Source: Lampris incognitus (Eukaryota > Chordata > Actinopteri > Lampriformes > Lampridae). Taken from it: a DNA stretch of 64,000 nt. Positions 21,376 to 33,739 of this stretch are shown piece by piece. The position numbers and the translations under genes are program-made. The notes under the pieces are model-generated. The model was not told the origin of the DNA. It saw nothing but the letters and a program-made list of their open reading frames with translations, and did no database searches. How positions within the stretch are numbered: position 1 is the stretch's first letter; every line of letters starts with the position of its first letter. The stretch is from assembly GCF_029633865.1 (NCBI RefSeq), contig NC_079216.1:68351667-68415666 (forward strand). The letters are read 5' to 3'.

Positions 21376-22632
21376 GTGTGTGTCAGTGTGGGTATGTGTG
21401 TGTTTCAGTGTGGGTATGTGTGTGTTAGTGTGGGTATGTGTGTTAGTGTGGGTATGTGTGTGTTAGTGTGGGTATGTGTGTTAGTGTGGGTATGTGTGTT
21501 AGTGTGGGTATGTGTGTGTTTCAGTGTGGGTATGTGTTTCAGTGTGGGTATGTGTGTTAGTGTGGGTATGTGTGTGTTAGTGTGGGTATGTGTGTGTTTC
21601 AGTGTGGGTATGTGTGTTAGTGTGGGTATGTGTGTGTTAGTGTGGGTATGTGTGTGTTAGTGTGGGTATGTGTGTTAGTGTGGGTATATGTGTGTTAGTG
21701 TGGGTATGTGTGTTAGTGTGGGTATGTGTGTGTTAGTGTGGGTATGTGTGTGTTAGTGTGGGTATGTGTGTTAGTGTGGGTATATGTGTGTTAGTGTGGG
21801 TATGTGTGTTAGTGTGGATATGTGTGTTAGTGTGGGTATGTGTGTTAGTGTGGGTATGTGTGTTAGTGTGGGTATATGTGTGTTAGTGTGGGTATGTGTG
21901 TTAGTGTGGGTATGTGTGTTAGTGTGGGTATGTGTGTTAGTGTGGGTATGTGTGTTAGTGTGGGTATGTGTGTGTTAGTGTGGATATGTGTGTTAGTGTG
22001 GGTATGTGTGTGTTAGTGTGGGTATGTGTGTTAGTGTGGATATGTGTGTTAGTGTGGGTATGTGTGTGTTAGTGTGGGTATGTGTGTTAGTGTGGGTATG
22101 TGTGTCAGTGTGGGTATGTGTGTGTTAGTGTGGGTATGTATGTTAGTGTGGGTATGTGTGTTAGTGTGGATATGTGTGTTAGTGTGGGTATGTGTGTGTT
22201 AGTGTGGGTATGTGTGTTAGTGTGGATATGTGTGTTAGTGTGGGTATGTGTGTGTTAGTGTGGGTATGTGTGTTTCAGTGTGGGTATGTGTGTGTTAGTG
22301 TGGGTATGTGTGTTAGTGTGGGTATGTGTGTTTCAGTGTGGGTATGTGTGTTAGTGTGGGTATGTGTGTCAGTGTGGGTATGTGTGTTAGTGTGGGTATG
22401 TGTGTTAGTGTGGGTATGTGTGTTAGTGTGGATATGTGTGTTAGTGTGGGTATGTGTGTTAGTGTGGGTATGTGTGTTAGTGTGGATATGTGTGTTAGTG
22501 TGGATATGTGTGTTAGTGTGGGTATGTGTGTTAGTGTGGGTATGTGTGTTTCAGTGTGGGTATGTGTGTTAGTGTGGGTATGTGTGTCAGTGTGGGTATG
22601 TGTGTTTCAGTGTGGGTATGTGTGTTCTTGTA
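21376..22632. repeat. 18-bp GT-rich minisatellite
   Basis: About 1.25 kb of GTGTGGGTATGTGTGTTA units, with 20- and 22-bp variants that add GT or TTTC. It is intergenic between ppfibp1 and endou. Open plus-strand frames (MCVSVG repeats) arise from the repeat. Confidence 0.95.
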
Positions 22633-22859
22633 GTTTTTGTGTGTGTTTTAGTCGTTGTGTTGTGCTTGCTGAGTGTGTAGTTGCAGTGGAAGTGATTGGC
22701 TGTGCGTCAGGTTTGGCGCCTCCTGCTGGGCTGAGGACGGAACACTCCGGATGCTTCAGGCCAAACCTCTGAGGGTGTCCTTCCTTCCCTACAGGCGTTA
22801 CAAAGGTGGCTGTTATGCAAGTGATTAAAATCACTGTGCAGCAGAAACGTACAAGAACT

Positions 22860-23000
22860 ACTTCAGTTTACTTTATTGTTTATTTGACAGGGACAACGCA
22901 CAATTTACAACTGCACCAGAGTTAGCCGGCAGCTAATCTGCATCTGCAGTCCCTGAGCAGGCAGACACACAACAATTAATACAGAAGTAAAAACATAACA
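22860..23000. repeat. dispersed repeat with TTTATTTGACAGGGACAA motif
   Basis: Resembles the tail of a retroposed fish repeat: TTATTTGACAGGGACAACG, then TTAGCCGGCAGCTAATCTG and AGTCCCTGAG. No gene seen in 22633-23269. Confidence 0.4.
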
Positions 23001-23269
23001 ACACATAAGAAAACCAATCTCGAAAGTCATAAATACAACCTGGTCTATTTAAAACAGTGGCTATAAATAGCAACATGGTCTATATGACAACAACAACAAC
23101 ATAATGAATATGGATTTCATCTCTTCAGCAACAATAAGTATAAATAGTAAACTGACCTGAAACATCAATAAATAACAATCTGACCTAAACTATGACAACA
23201 GCTCTAAAAACCAGTCTGGCCTGTTCAGTGGCAGGAACTATAAATGACACACAGTGTACGGTCAGGTTA

Positions 23270-24050
23270 CGCCTGGGCTGGTTCAGGCCAGAACCCCTGG
23301 GCTGGTTCAGGCCAGACCCCTGGGCTGGTTCAGGCCAGAACCCTGGGCTGGTTCAAGCCAGACCCCTAGGCTGGTTCAGGCCAGAACCCTGGGCTGGTTC
23401 AGGCCAGAACCCCTGGGCTGGTTAAGGCCAGACCCCTGGGCTGGTTCAGGCCAGAACCCTAGGCTGGTTCAAGCCAGACCCCTGGGCTGGTTCAGGCCAG
23501 AACCCTGGGCTGGTTCAGGCCAGAACCCCTGGGCTGGTTCAGGCCAGACCCCTGGGCTGGTTCAGGCCAGAACCCTAGGCTGGTTCAAGCCAGACCCCTA
23601 GGCTGGTTCAGGCCAGAACCCCTGGGCTGGTTCAGGCCAGAACCCTGGGTTGGTTCAGGCCAGAACCCTGGGCTGGTTCAGGCCAGACCCCTGGGGTGGT
23701 TCAGGGCAGAACCCCTGGGCTGGTTAAGGCCAGACCCCTAGGCTGGTTCAAGCCAGACCCCTAGGCTGGTTCAGGCCAGAACCCCTGGGCTGGTTAAGGC
23801 CAGACCCCTAGGCTGGTTCAGGCCAGAACCCCTGGGCTGGTTCAGGGCAGAACCCTGGGCTGGTTCAGGCCAGAACCCTGGGCTAGTTCAGGGCAGAACC
23901 CCTGGGCTGGTTAAGGCCAGACCCCTGGGCTGGTTCAAGCCAGACCCCTAGGCTGGTTCAGGCCAGAACCCTGGGCTGGTTCAAGCCAGACCCCTGGGCT
24001 GGTTCAGGCCAGAACCCTGGGCTGGTTCAGGCCAGAACCCTAGGCTGCTC
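23270..24050. repeat. 24-bp minisatellite with an internal dyad
   Basis: About 32 units of the GGGCTGGTTCAGGCCAGAAC type, 23 or 24 bp long. Each holds GGTTCAGGCCAGAACC, a palindrome except for two mirrored positions. Intergenic. Confidence 0.95.
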
Positions 24051-24349
24051 CTGATTAAGACACATATAATAACTACTCTGAATAACAAGCACAACAAAAA
24101 GCCCGAGTGACATCGGAAGTATGTGCAACATATTAAAGCAAGGACGTGTATTTGTGATGACACGTGTGTGCTGATTTTAACCAAAGCTTACGACGCGTTT
24201 TAAACACCATGGAGCTGGCTGACTCTCTGACCTCAGGGGGGAGGGAAGTCCACTTCCCACCAGGTTTACTGGAAAGGCTGACTGACCACAAGTAGTCTTC
24301 CTAAACTGTGGTACCCAAGCTCCCCTTGAAGATGCTCTGGTCCTGACCC

Positions 24350-25075
24350 GTACAGCTTGACACTGGGTTGACACTGGGTTGATACTGGGTTGATGCTGGG
24401 TTGATACTGGCTAGGATACTGGGTTGACACTGGGTTGATACTGGGTTGACACTGGGTTGATACTGGGTTGATACTGGGTTGATACTGGCTCGATACTGGC
24501 TTGATACTGGCTCGATACTGGGTTGACACTGGGTTGATACTGGGTTGACACTGGGTTGACACTGGGTTGATACTGGGTTGACACTGGGTTGATACTGGGT
24601 TGATACTGGGTTGATACTGGGTTGACACTGGGTTGATACTGGGTTGACACTGGGTTGATACTGGGTTGATACTGGCTCGATACTGGCTTGATACTGGGTT
24701 GATACTGGGTTGATACTGGCTTGACACTGGGTTGATACTGGGTTGATACTGGGTTGATACTGGGTTGATACTGGCTTGATACTGGATTGACACTGGGTTG
24801 ACACTGGGTTGATACTGGCTTGATACTGGGTTGATACTGGCTTGACGCTGGGTTGATACTGGGTTGAGGGTGGGTTGATACTGGGTTGAGGGTGGGTTGA
24901 TACTGGGTTGATACTGGCTTGACACTGGGTTGATACTGGATTGACACTGGGTTGATACTGGATTGACACTGGGTTGATACTGGCTTGATACTGGGTTGAC
25001 GCTGGGTTGATACTGGGTTGATACTGGGTTGATACTGGGTTGATACTGGCCTGACACTGGCTTGAGGGTGGTCCC
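24350..25075. repeat. 11-bp minisatellite
   Basis: About 65 units of TACTGGGTTGA and its variants CACTGGGTTGA and TACTGGCTTGA. Because 11 is not a multiple of three, three units make an 11-residue peptide repeat (NPVSTQYQPSI type) that appears in all three minus-strand frames. These frames are not genes. Confidence 0.95.
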
Positions 25076-25584
25076 GCCTGCTTGGGACCAAGTGGTTACA
25101 CAACTACAGAAAAATGTCATTATTTGATGATATTATTGCCATCTTTGATTTGTTTTTAGGGTGTGTTTTATCTGATGAGGGATTTGACGTGTGTTGGCAC
25201 GGATGTCAATGTGTTCTGCTGTTGAGAGGTCAAGAGGTCAGCTGGAGTCGCAGGTGGAAGTTGATGCCATGTTTTTTGGCCAAGCTCTACTTCTCCTTCT
25301 TGCCCAACACCTTCTCCTTCTCTCTCCACTTTGTCTTTCTTGTTGAAACTGGTAAACTGGTGATGGGGAGTTTTGTCTCCACCCTCAGATCAGTCCGCCT
25401 CCGTTCCGCCTCCTCACTGCTCCGCTGCTGAACTTGTTCTCGAGCCAGAGGCAGGGCAAGCTTCGTCTCGTTGTTTGCTTCAATGAAACGAAGCTTTTCC
25501 ATCTTAAATCCCTGCTCACCTTGCCTGAGCGCAACGCTGGTCCTTTCGTCCTTTTTCAAAGAAAGGTCAGAGGTGAGGTTTTGA

Positions 25585-25680
25585 TATGATGCCGCCCAGT
25601 GACTGCTGGGATAGGCTCCAGCATCCCCGTGACCCTGAGAGCAGGATAAGTGGTTCAGATAATGGATGGATGGATGGACA
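25585..25680 (+). repeat. dispersed fish repeat ending in (GGAT)n, copy 1
   Basis: Contains GCTGGGATAGGCTCCAGC, GAGAGCAGGATAAGTGGTT and a terminal GGATGGATGGATGG. A copy in reverse orientation lies at 28928-29165. Confidence 0.65.
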
Positions 25681-26154
25681 CCAGATATCAGATATGCTCA
25701 GTGATTTGAGATTGGTCTTTGGGAAATCCATTTGACACAATTAGTATTACATGATCCAAGCATACTGTATTTCATGAGAATTTCCAATTAGCGCTAGCAT
25801 AATTAAACACTAATTCCCCTAGCCCCCAGTGTGCTCTATGGCGTAGACCCTTTTTTGTGGAAAAAGACAGGAAGGCATAGCCTCACCAGGGTAAACAGTT
25901 AGCAGCATGTACACCGATTAGCCAAAACATTAAAACCACTATGTGTGTGGGGAGTGAAGTCTAGCCGGTCTGGTCTGGTCCTACAGAAGAGCTACTGGAG
26001 CTCAAACTGCTGACAAGGCTCATGCTGGCTATGACAGACAGGTGTCAGAACACAGTGCATCACAGCTTATTGTGTGCGGGGCTGTGCAGCCTCAGACCAG
26101 ACAGAGTGCCCATGAAGACCCCTGTCCACTGCTGAAAGCACCTTCAGCGGGCAC

Positions 26155-26720
26155 GTGAGTGTCAGAACTGGACCATGGAGCAGTGGAAGGAGGTGGCCTG
26201 GTCTGATGAATCACGTTTTCTTTTACATCATGTGGACGGATGGCCGGGTGCGTGTGTGTTGTTTAGCTGGGGAAGTGGTGGCACCAGGATGCACTATGGG
26301 AAGACGACAAGGTGGCGGAGGCAGTGTGATGCTCTGGGCAATGTTCTGCTGGGAAACCTTGGGTCCTGGCTTTCATGTGGATGGTACTTTAACATGTGCC
26401 ACCTACCAGGTACACCCCTTCATGGCAACGGTGTTCCCTGATGGCAGTGGACTCTTTCAGCAGGTGAATGCACCCTGCCACACTGCAAAAATTGTTCAGG
26501 AATGGTTTGAGGAACATGACAAGGAGTTCAAGGCGTTGCCTTGGCCTCCAAATTCCCCAGATCTCAATACGACTGAGCATCTGTGGGATGTGCTGGGAAA
26601 ACAAGTCTGATCCATGAAGGCCCCACCTCGCAACTTACAGGACTTGAAGGATCTGCTGCTGACATCTTGGTGCCAGATACCAGAGGACACCTTCAGGGGT
26701 CTTGTGGAGTCCATGCCTTG
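26155..26720 (+). pseudogene. Tc1-like transposase pseudogene
   Basis: Segments WSDESRFLLHHVDG, GGGSVMLWAMFCWETLGPG and SPDLNTTEHLWDVLGKQV are Tc1-like. The second catalytic Asp is lost (FQQVNAPCH where FQQDNAPCH is usual), a frame change lies between about 26230 and 26300, and a TGA follows GKQV. It cannot encode an active enzyme. Confidence 0.88.
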
Positions 26721-26778
26721 ATGGGTTAGAGCTGTTTTGGCGGCACGAGGGGGACCTACACAACATTAGGCAGGTGGT

Positions 26779-26973
26779 CACAGAAAGTTGAATCAGTTCA
26801 TCTGGACACAACGTTTACTGCGAGAGACACATTTCCTCACCTGCAGTCAGTTGAGACTGAAGAGGTCACTTCGGCGAGTGATGAAATGTTTCTCTCTTAC
26901 TAGATGTTGTGCCGAGATGAACTGATTCAACTTCCTGTGATTTTCTTACCAGGATTATTGAGCATGCATCAAG
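26779..26973. mobile_element. retroposed repeat nested in the Tc1-like element
   Basis: Flanked by near-identical 16-bp copies ACATTAGGCAGGTGGT (26763-26778) and ACATTAGGCAGGCGGT (26974-26989). The interior has GTTGAATCAGTTCATCTGG and later a complementary GATGAACTGATTCAACTT, then ends GCATGCATCAAG. A longer relative is at 31751-32022. Confidence 0.7.
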
Positions 26974-27014
26974 ACATTAGGCAGGCGGTTTTAAGGTTTC
27001 GGCTGATTGGTGTA

Positions 27015-27610
27015 TATCCTTGCATTTAGGCCAAATACTGCCCCTACTGTGCAAGGGAGCCTTTTTATTCATCTTGCACCATTACAATAGGCTTCTTATA
27101 CCGCTTTCTGACCATTGTTTTTCTAAATTAAATGAAAATCACATTTGCACAGCAATAAGAAAGGACTGCCCTACAGGAATACTGTGCATTAACCCATCAA
27201 CTAAAACCCAAAGCAAACCATCCTGCTTTATATTCTCGTGGGAGTTTTGAGAACCTTGATGAGGAAAGCAAGTGTACTAGTGAAGAATGCTGCGAGCCCC
27301 CCCCCCCCCATTGATAGCCATGTTTACTCTGGGCCTTCAGTGAACTGAAAATAACACTACTGACTTTTGAGGCCCCCTGACCTGCTGGAAACTAACAAAA
27401 CACGGCATGTTGAGATGGCTTGCTCCTCAAATCGTTCCCATCAGTCCCCTGCTACTCCTGCAGTCATGCTGGCAGGGCTGAAATGGTCCTAAATGAGTCA
27501 AGTTCTCTTGTGGAGACACATTCTGCACCAACAGCCGTGACAGTAAAACACTTTGACTAGCCAGGAACTGCCACACAACCACGGCACACTGTTGTGCAAC
27601 TGAGACCAAC
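27015..27610. other. intergenic, nothing recognised
   Basis: Contains a run of about 14 C at 27297-27310. No exon or repeat family was identified. Confidence 0.5.
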
Positions 27611-28577
27611 AGCACGGCTCATTTAAATTACTTTATTGACCTTGAGAACGGATAAACGTAAAAAGTACACAGTACAACTTTTCTTTTTCTTAAGGACTCT
27701 GTAACAATATCATTACTACAAGACTTATGTTGTGTTAATCTCTCATTCTCCTAAAACATTATTCCAAAAACTTGTAAGCCATCGGGATTTTTATTATTAA
27801 TCTGTTGTTTGCGAAGTATAATAAGTGAGCAGCTCTTAGCTCCCATTAACATTTTGGATTTCAATAAGATGTAACGACATGTAATGAACGATATTCTGCA
27901 GCCTTTGTACTGTGCTACACAACCTGATGCACATGAATAAAAACAATATTACTGGGGTGAATAACTCCAATGTGTTTGCAATAGTGTAAAAAATATAAAG
28001 ACACTTTATGTTGAAATCAGAAGGGCTTACACACAGGTTCGTTAGAAAACATAGCAGCTGTTTTAGCACATGACATCTGCTTACGTTGCATTTCTTGGTT
28101 CCAATATTCATACAGTCATCTAGAGGATGAAAGGGCAGTTCTGACAGACATATATTAACTCTTCAACAGCATCATCCAGCAGCAGTTTTTCTGTTGGGTG
28201 GTGTCTCAGCTAAATTCAAAAGGCAGAAAGATGCTCAGTATTGCGATGAGGAGTATAAAATGTCTCCAGTAACCAGCTGGCAGGCAAACAGTGGTTTTGC
28301 CCTAAATTTCCTTCCCTTTGCCAGGGGACAGTTGAAATGGAGTGACATTTCAGGAATAACAGTCGCTGCTGTAGTGCAGACTTACACAACTGTGTCTGAA
28401 TTATAAAGAAAAAAAAAGAAGTCATTTTCTAACACGTTTGGCTCATCTTAAGGGAACACTAAGGACAGAGCTGTGCTCTTGGGGTGAGGTGGGACAAGTC
28501 TGCCGCTGCTGGTGGAGAGGGTTGGCACGTCATTTTATTCACTGCGGCACTAACGGGCAGAATGGCATAGGAGAAGC
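27611..28577 (-). other. probable ppfibp1 3' UTR
   Basis: Follows the ppfibp1 stop in sense direction. Minus-strand AATAAA-type signals occur, for example the complement of CTTTATTG near 27631. The true poly(A) site is not determined. Confidence 0.45.
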
Positions 28578-28661
28578 TCACGCGTTTGAATCCTCGTCCG
28601 TTACACTGGGGTTGGGAGAATGTGAGATCTCTTTGAAGAACTCATCATCTTTCAGCATGCT
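28578..28661 (-). CDS. ppfibp1: ppfibp1 last coding exon (local residues 832-858 and stop)
   Basis: Codes [20 protein letters not shown] and ends TDEDSNA, TGA. The DEDSN end is typical of liprin-beta-1. Acceptor TATTTACAG. Confidence 0.96.
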   Translation of the reverse strand, partial: SMLKDDEFFKEISHSPNPSVTDEDSNA

Positions 28662-28875
28662 CTGTAAATAGTACCACAGTAAAGAGAAAAATGTGAATTT
28701 CACAAAGTTTTTCCAGTGGTGACAACAGAAACCTGCTGCATGCTGACGGCCTTTTGCATTTCTTACCGTTAAGTTTTGGATACCCTCAGAAAAAGCCCCG
28801 ATCTGTCTCACTGTTCCCTCAGAGTCCTCCATCTGCAAGAGAATCAGCCCCATTTCACTCTCTAATAGATAGGTG

Positions 28876-28921
<46 letters not shown>

Positions 28922-29052
28922 CACACATCCATCCATCCATTCATTGTCTTAACCGCTTATCCTGCTCTCAGGGTCGCTGGAGCCTATCCCAGCAGTCATT
29001 GGGCAGCAGGCGGGGAGACACCCTGGACAGACCGCCAGGCCATCACACAGGG

Positions 29053-29099
<47 letters not shown>

Positions 29100-32000
29100 A
29101 CCCATTCATTCCTAGGGACAATTTAGTGTGGCCAATTCACCTGACCTACATGTCTTTGGACTCTCTCTAGAGAGAGAGAGAGTACAGCTTGCAGAGGTTA
29201 GGGAAACATGTCAACCCTGTAATTCCATCTAGAATAAAAATCTTTTTTCTTGTGACCCCCCCCCCCCCACTTTCTCCCCAATTGTACTTGGCCAATTATC
29301 CCACTTTTCTGAGCCGTCCCAGTCGCTGCTCCACCCCCTCTGCTGATCCGGGGAGGGCTGCAGACTACCACATGCCTCCTCCCATACATGTGGAGTCACC
29401 AGCCGCTTCTTTTCACCTGACAGTGAGGAGTTTCACCAGGGGGACGTAGCGCGTGAGAGGATCACGCTATTCCCCCCAGTTCCCCCTCCCCCCTGAACAG
29501 GTGCCCCGATCGACCAGAGGAGGCGCTAGTGTAGCAACCAGGACACATCCGGCTTCCCACCCGCAGACACAGCCAATTGTGTCTTTAGGGACGCCTGACC
29601 AAGCTGGAGGTAATACGGGGATTCAAACAGGTGATCCCCGTGTTGTAGGCAATGAAATAGAGCGCTATGCCACCCGGATGCCTGACTAAAAATCTCTTTA
29701 AGGAGAGTCCCCCCTCAAATAACAGCACTGATGACAAAGCAGGAAGTTGCAGAAAACATAGTAAAACACGACATACAACAAAGTCATGAGTGGTGCAGTC
29801 TTCTGCAGACATGCTGATGATGGTAGAGGCCTGAAAGGAGATTTCTATAAAAAGTAATTATTAAGTTCCACAAAGTGCTAAAATCTTTTTAGTGAGCCCC
29901 TATGAAGATCAGCTTTTCCTGGCTTACCTGTTCCAGCCGGTCCAGGTCATCTTCATAGATTTGTAGCTCCATTCCAAAGCCCTTCTGGAAGCTGCGCCCC
30001 TTTGGCATCTCCACATCCATGGGACACACATACTCCTCACTCTCATCCTGCCTCTTCTTCCTCAGACCGCCAAAGCTACCAAACGTCAGCTTCTTTGGCT
30101 GGTAGGTATTAAACAAAAAAATAGTATTAGCCATCTTTAGATATACAAGGACACGTACATAGCCTTACTGTAAGGCAAACGTTATGTTCAAGCAATAATA
30201 ATAATAATACCACTAGGTAATGGAGGTTTTCAAGGGATACCACTCTGCTGGCTGACCCGAGGTCCACTGTCACTTCACTAACACAAGTCCTTACCTTGAC
30301 CTTAGCAGTGGCTGTTAGCAGGGTGTAGTCTGGGTTCTCCAGACACTCCTGTTTCAGCTGCTGGGCCTCTGAACCAATCAGCAGATTGAAGTGGGTGGCA
30401 AGGTGGCGACGCAGCAGAGTCTTGTTGGGGGGGATGTTCAGCAGTAAAGCCATGGTCTCCACATTGAACCGCGGCTCCAGGACCTGAGGGCAGAGGAGAA
30501 GTACAAGTACATTTGGGATTTGGGGGGGGCTTATCCATTTCTCAGTGAGTCTTAAAGGTCCACTAAGCAATTTATTTGGCAAAAAAAAAAAATGCATTCA
30601 AAAAGTGAATATATTTATTAAATGTACACTGAATAATGTACACTCACAGCAGATCAAGACTGAAAATGTTTCGTAGGTTTAGAATGAGTTGGAATAAGTT
30701 ATTTCATTCAACGCAGTGCAGGTCCCTGTCATGGAGACCACCATGTTCACTGCCATGTCCAGACGGGCTTGCTGGACATGGAAGAAAGAGAGCTTTGCCC
30801 TCACTTGCTAAAGCTGCTGCTTTTAATGCAGTGCGAGTCTGGCATGGAGGATCATCGATATGCCTTACCAGCAGACACAACAGGGGTGTCTAAAACAATT
30901 AGGCCTAAAAATTTTGAAGGAAAACTTGGAGAGCAACGACAGCAGGAAAACGAAGGTGACTACTGATGTGGGCTTCCCAAGACGGAAAGCTCTGAAATGG
31001 AAAAAGGATTTCTGAGTGACGCCAAAGTTGCTTGTTTTCTGTTGGACAGTTTACTAACCAAATTAGTGATTTTTGTTTGCCCCCATGTCCTTACTTTTGC
31101 AGGTCAAACAGTGCACTTGAGTTGAAGCGATAGTTTACTACATGAGCTGTCACATCTAGAAGAGAGGCTCAGCTGCACCTATGCTGATAAGCATCAGCAG
31201 AGTGCAAGAATAGTGTCTTATTGGCTGTTTCAGAAGGTCAGGAAGAACCTCCAGGGAAAATACATGAGGAAATCACTTAGTGGATCTTTAATATCTGCCT
31301 CCCTCACCATCAGGCCCCCGTGCACACCACTGCCTCTCAGGTTTGGGGCGTACTCTGCCAAGTCCACAGATCGCAGCCACTCCATCACCCTGTGGTTGGT
31401 CCATTGTGAGATCTCTGCAGGTGTGATGTTGTTCTAGGGTCACAGGACACAGAAAGGTGAGACAGAAACGGAACAAATGAGCAATGAGAATCTCAGTGTT
31501 TGGCCTGGACATGTTCTGTTAGTGGACGAGGCTGATGAGGTGTAGGTATGATGTCAGCCAAGAGGAATGTCGTCAAAATTCCTGCCTGGCTCACTCCCTT
31601 TACTCTGTTTTGTCAACATACCATGGTTACCGTTAAATTTTCCATACCCTTCCATCACACCACTTTTGCAAGTAGTCCGTTTTACTGTGGTACTTGTCAT
31701 TGTTGTACGGTGAAAACCACATACCTGCAAAGGACTAACTTTACAGGAAGTGACAACGTTTATTGGGAGAAACGTTTCATCATCATCTAAGTGACTTCTT
31801 CAGTCTCAACTGTCTGCAGTACCCCCACCCTGATAAACAGAACAGCTGCATAATGACGGAACCAACCATCGGTTTCATATGCAAACTGCCGTGACCGTTA
31901 AGTTGAGACTGACGCGGTCACTCAGATGATGATGAAACATTTCTCCCAACAAACGTTGTGTCCAGATGAACCCATTCAACTTTCTGGGATTTTCTTACCT

Positions 32001-33541
32001 GGATCACTGAGCACGCATCAAGAACTTTACAGGAGGTAAGAAAAATCATTACCGGTTCACTATTCTGTAAACAAACAACATTTTTACATGCTTTGTAAAA
32101 GACTTCCTGTCCAGGAACACCGAGGCATTAACAAGCCTCAACGGGGTGCATATACATTTACTTTCTGTAATCCAAAAGATGTTACAAAGATTCACAAACA
32201 CAGGGATTTCACCCAACAGTGACATTACTATTTAGAAAAGGACGTGGTATGAAAAAATGAGTTGTCTCTTCCGGCAATGAGTCACCTTTCAACTCACTGG
32301 AACTTTCAGCTGTGGAAAATAAATCAATCTTCTGAGGAAGTGAATCCTGAATCTGAGACATTACAGGTTGTGCTCAAACCACCACGGTCCAGTGAACAGC
32401 AAAACACCAGACAGTGTGCGACACCTTCACTGTCAACAGTGCTGCACCTCTCCTGCAAGGAACTTTAATGAGACAAATTCCCATTTTGTGGACAAAACAA
32501 TAAAAATTAAAAAGCTACAAATGATTCCTTTGGAAACCGGTAATACTATGGCAGAGCAAAATCAGCTTTGGTTGCATGTGTGTGTTTTCCTTTTCACTGA
32601 AAATTGAAAAAATCATTTTCATATTGTACTAATGGGGGGATTCACAACATGGGCAGCTGGCCCATGGTAGGGGCAACACTAAGATTGTGTTTAAACATGT
32701 GTGAGTCGTGTCAATGAATCAATGAGCAGCCATGAAAATCAGGGACTGCCATGAATTGTTATGTGGCAAGATCTGAGTTCGCCCTCTCAATCTGCTTCCC
32801 CTCCTGGATCATCCTGTAATGAACCCACCTCGTCAGAGGGTCGCCGTCGCAAGCAGTTGGGTTCATAGTTGTTGAGTCGCAGCACCTGAATTGCTCTCTT
32901 GATACTGAGATGATGCAGGACACTTCCGACCTTCAGAGAAAGCAGGTCATCCTGGGAGAAACGGTAAAACACAAAATGAAAACAAATTCCAGTTGAAGCT
33001 GTGAGTAAACATCACTGTTTGCATTTTAGCCAAAGAAAATCCTCCTAGAAAAGAAGCTCAGCCTCGCTGGTACAAATGGTACTGAAGAAAACAATACTAA
33101 TGTCCATGAAAGCTTTTGTGTATAATCAGTCTTTTCACAAAACATCTACAGTGGTGCTCATCACAGTCTCCACGCAGCCTAACTTGAGACGGCAACAGGA
33201 TCATATACCCAGTTATCTATGGAGCCGGGGGTGTGTGTGTGTGTGTGTGTGTGCGCTAGTCACTCTCCAATACTCACCACGGTCATGTAGTGTATCATGC
33301 GACCATCCACCCTGCCCTCATCAAACTGGGTTTTATACTGAGGCAGGCCAATGTCGTCTAACCATCCTAAAGAACGGTGAGGGGAAAGAGGAAGGGCAAA
33401 CGGTCACACGAAGGTAGTCGACCTGAAACCTGTCACTGATAAATCCATGTAAAAACTCACTGGAAAAATAAAAAGATTAGACGAGTGAGTGCAGATCTCC
33501 GCAAGGCATATTTTCATCTTCTCTCACACACAGGCACACGC

Positions 33542-33611
<70 letters not shown>

Positions 33612-33691
33612 AAAACCAGGGTTTTTCCTGCCATTATAAGACTTGGTGCAGTGCCCCAGTCAACTGAACGGGAAATATGGAGGGGATATAA

Positions 33692-33739
<48 letters not shown>

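Larger units (their letters stand above)
25912..27012 (+). mobile_element. decayed Tc1-like transposon
   Basis: Inverted ends CACCGATTAGCCAAAACA and the complement of CACCAATCAGCCGAAACC, each next to a TA dinucleotide (25910-25911, 27013-27014), the Tc1/mariner target. The transposase relic runs from about 26020 to 26720 in two frames. A retroposed repeat lies inside at 26779-26973. Confidence 0.85.

Noticed and set aside
21376..22772. Plus-strand frames MCVSVG...
   Set aside because: Translation of the 18-bp GT-rich minisatellite.
24266..25120. Three overlapping minus-strand frames with QYQPSINPVS repeats
   Set aside because: Produced by the 11-bp minisatellite. The same peptide in three frames rules out real coding.
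26496..26714. Minus-strand frame across the Tc1 relic
   Set aside because: Shadow of the decayed transposase on the other strand.
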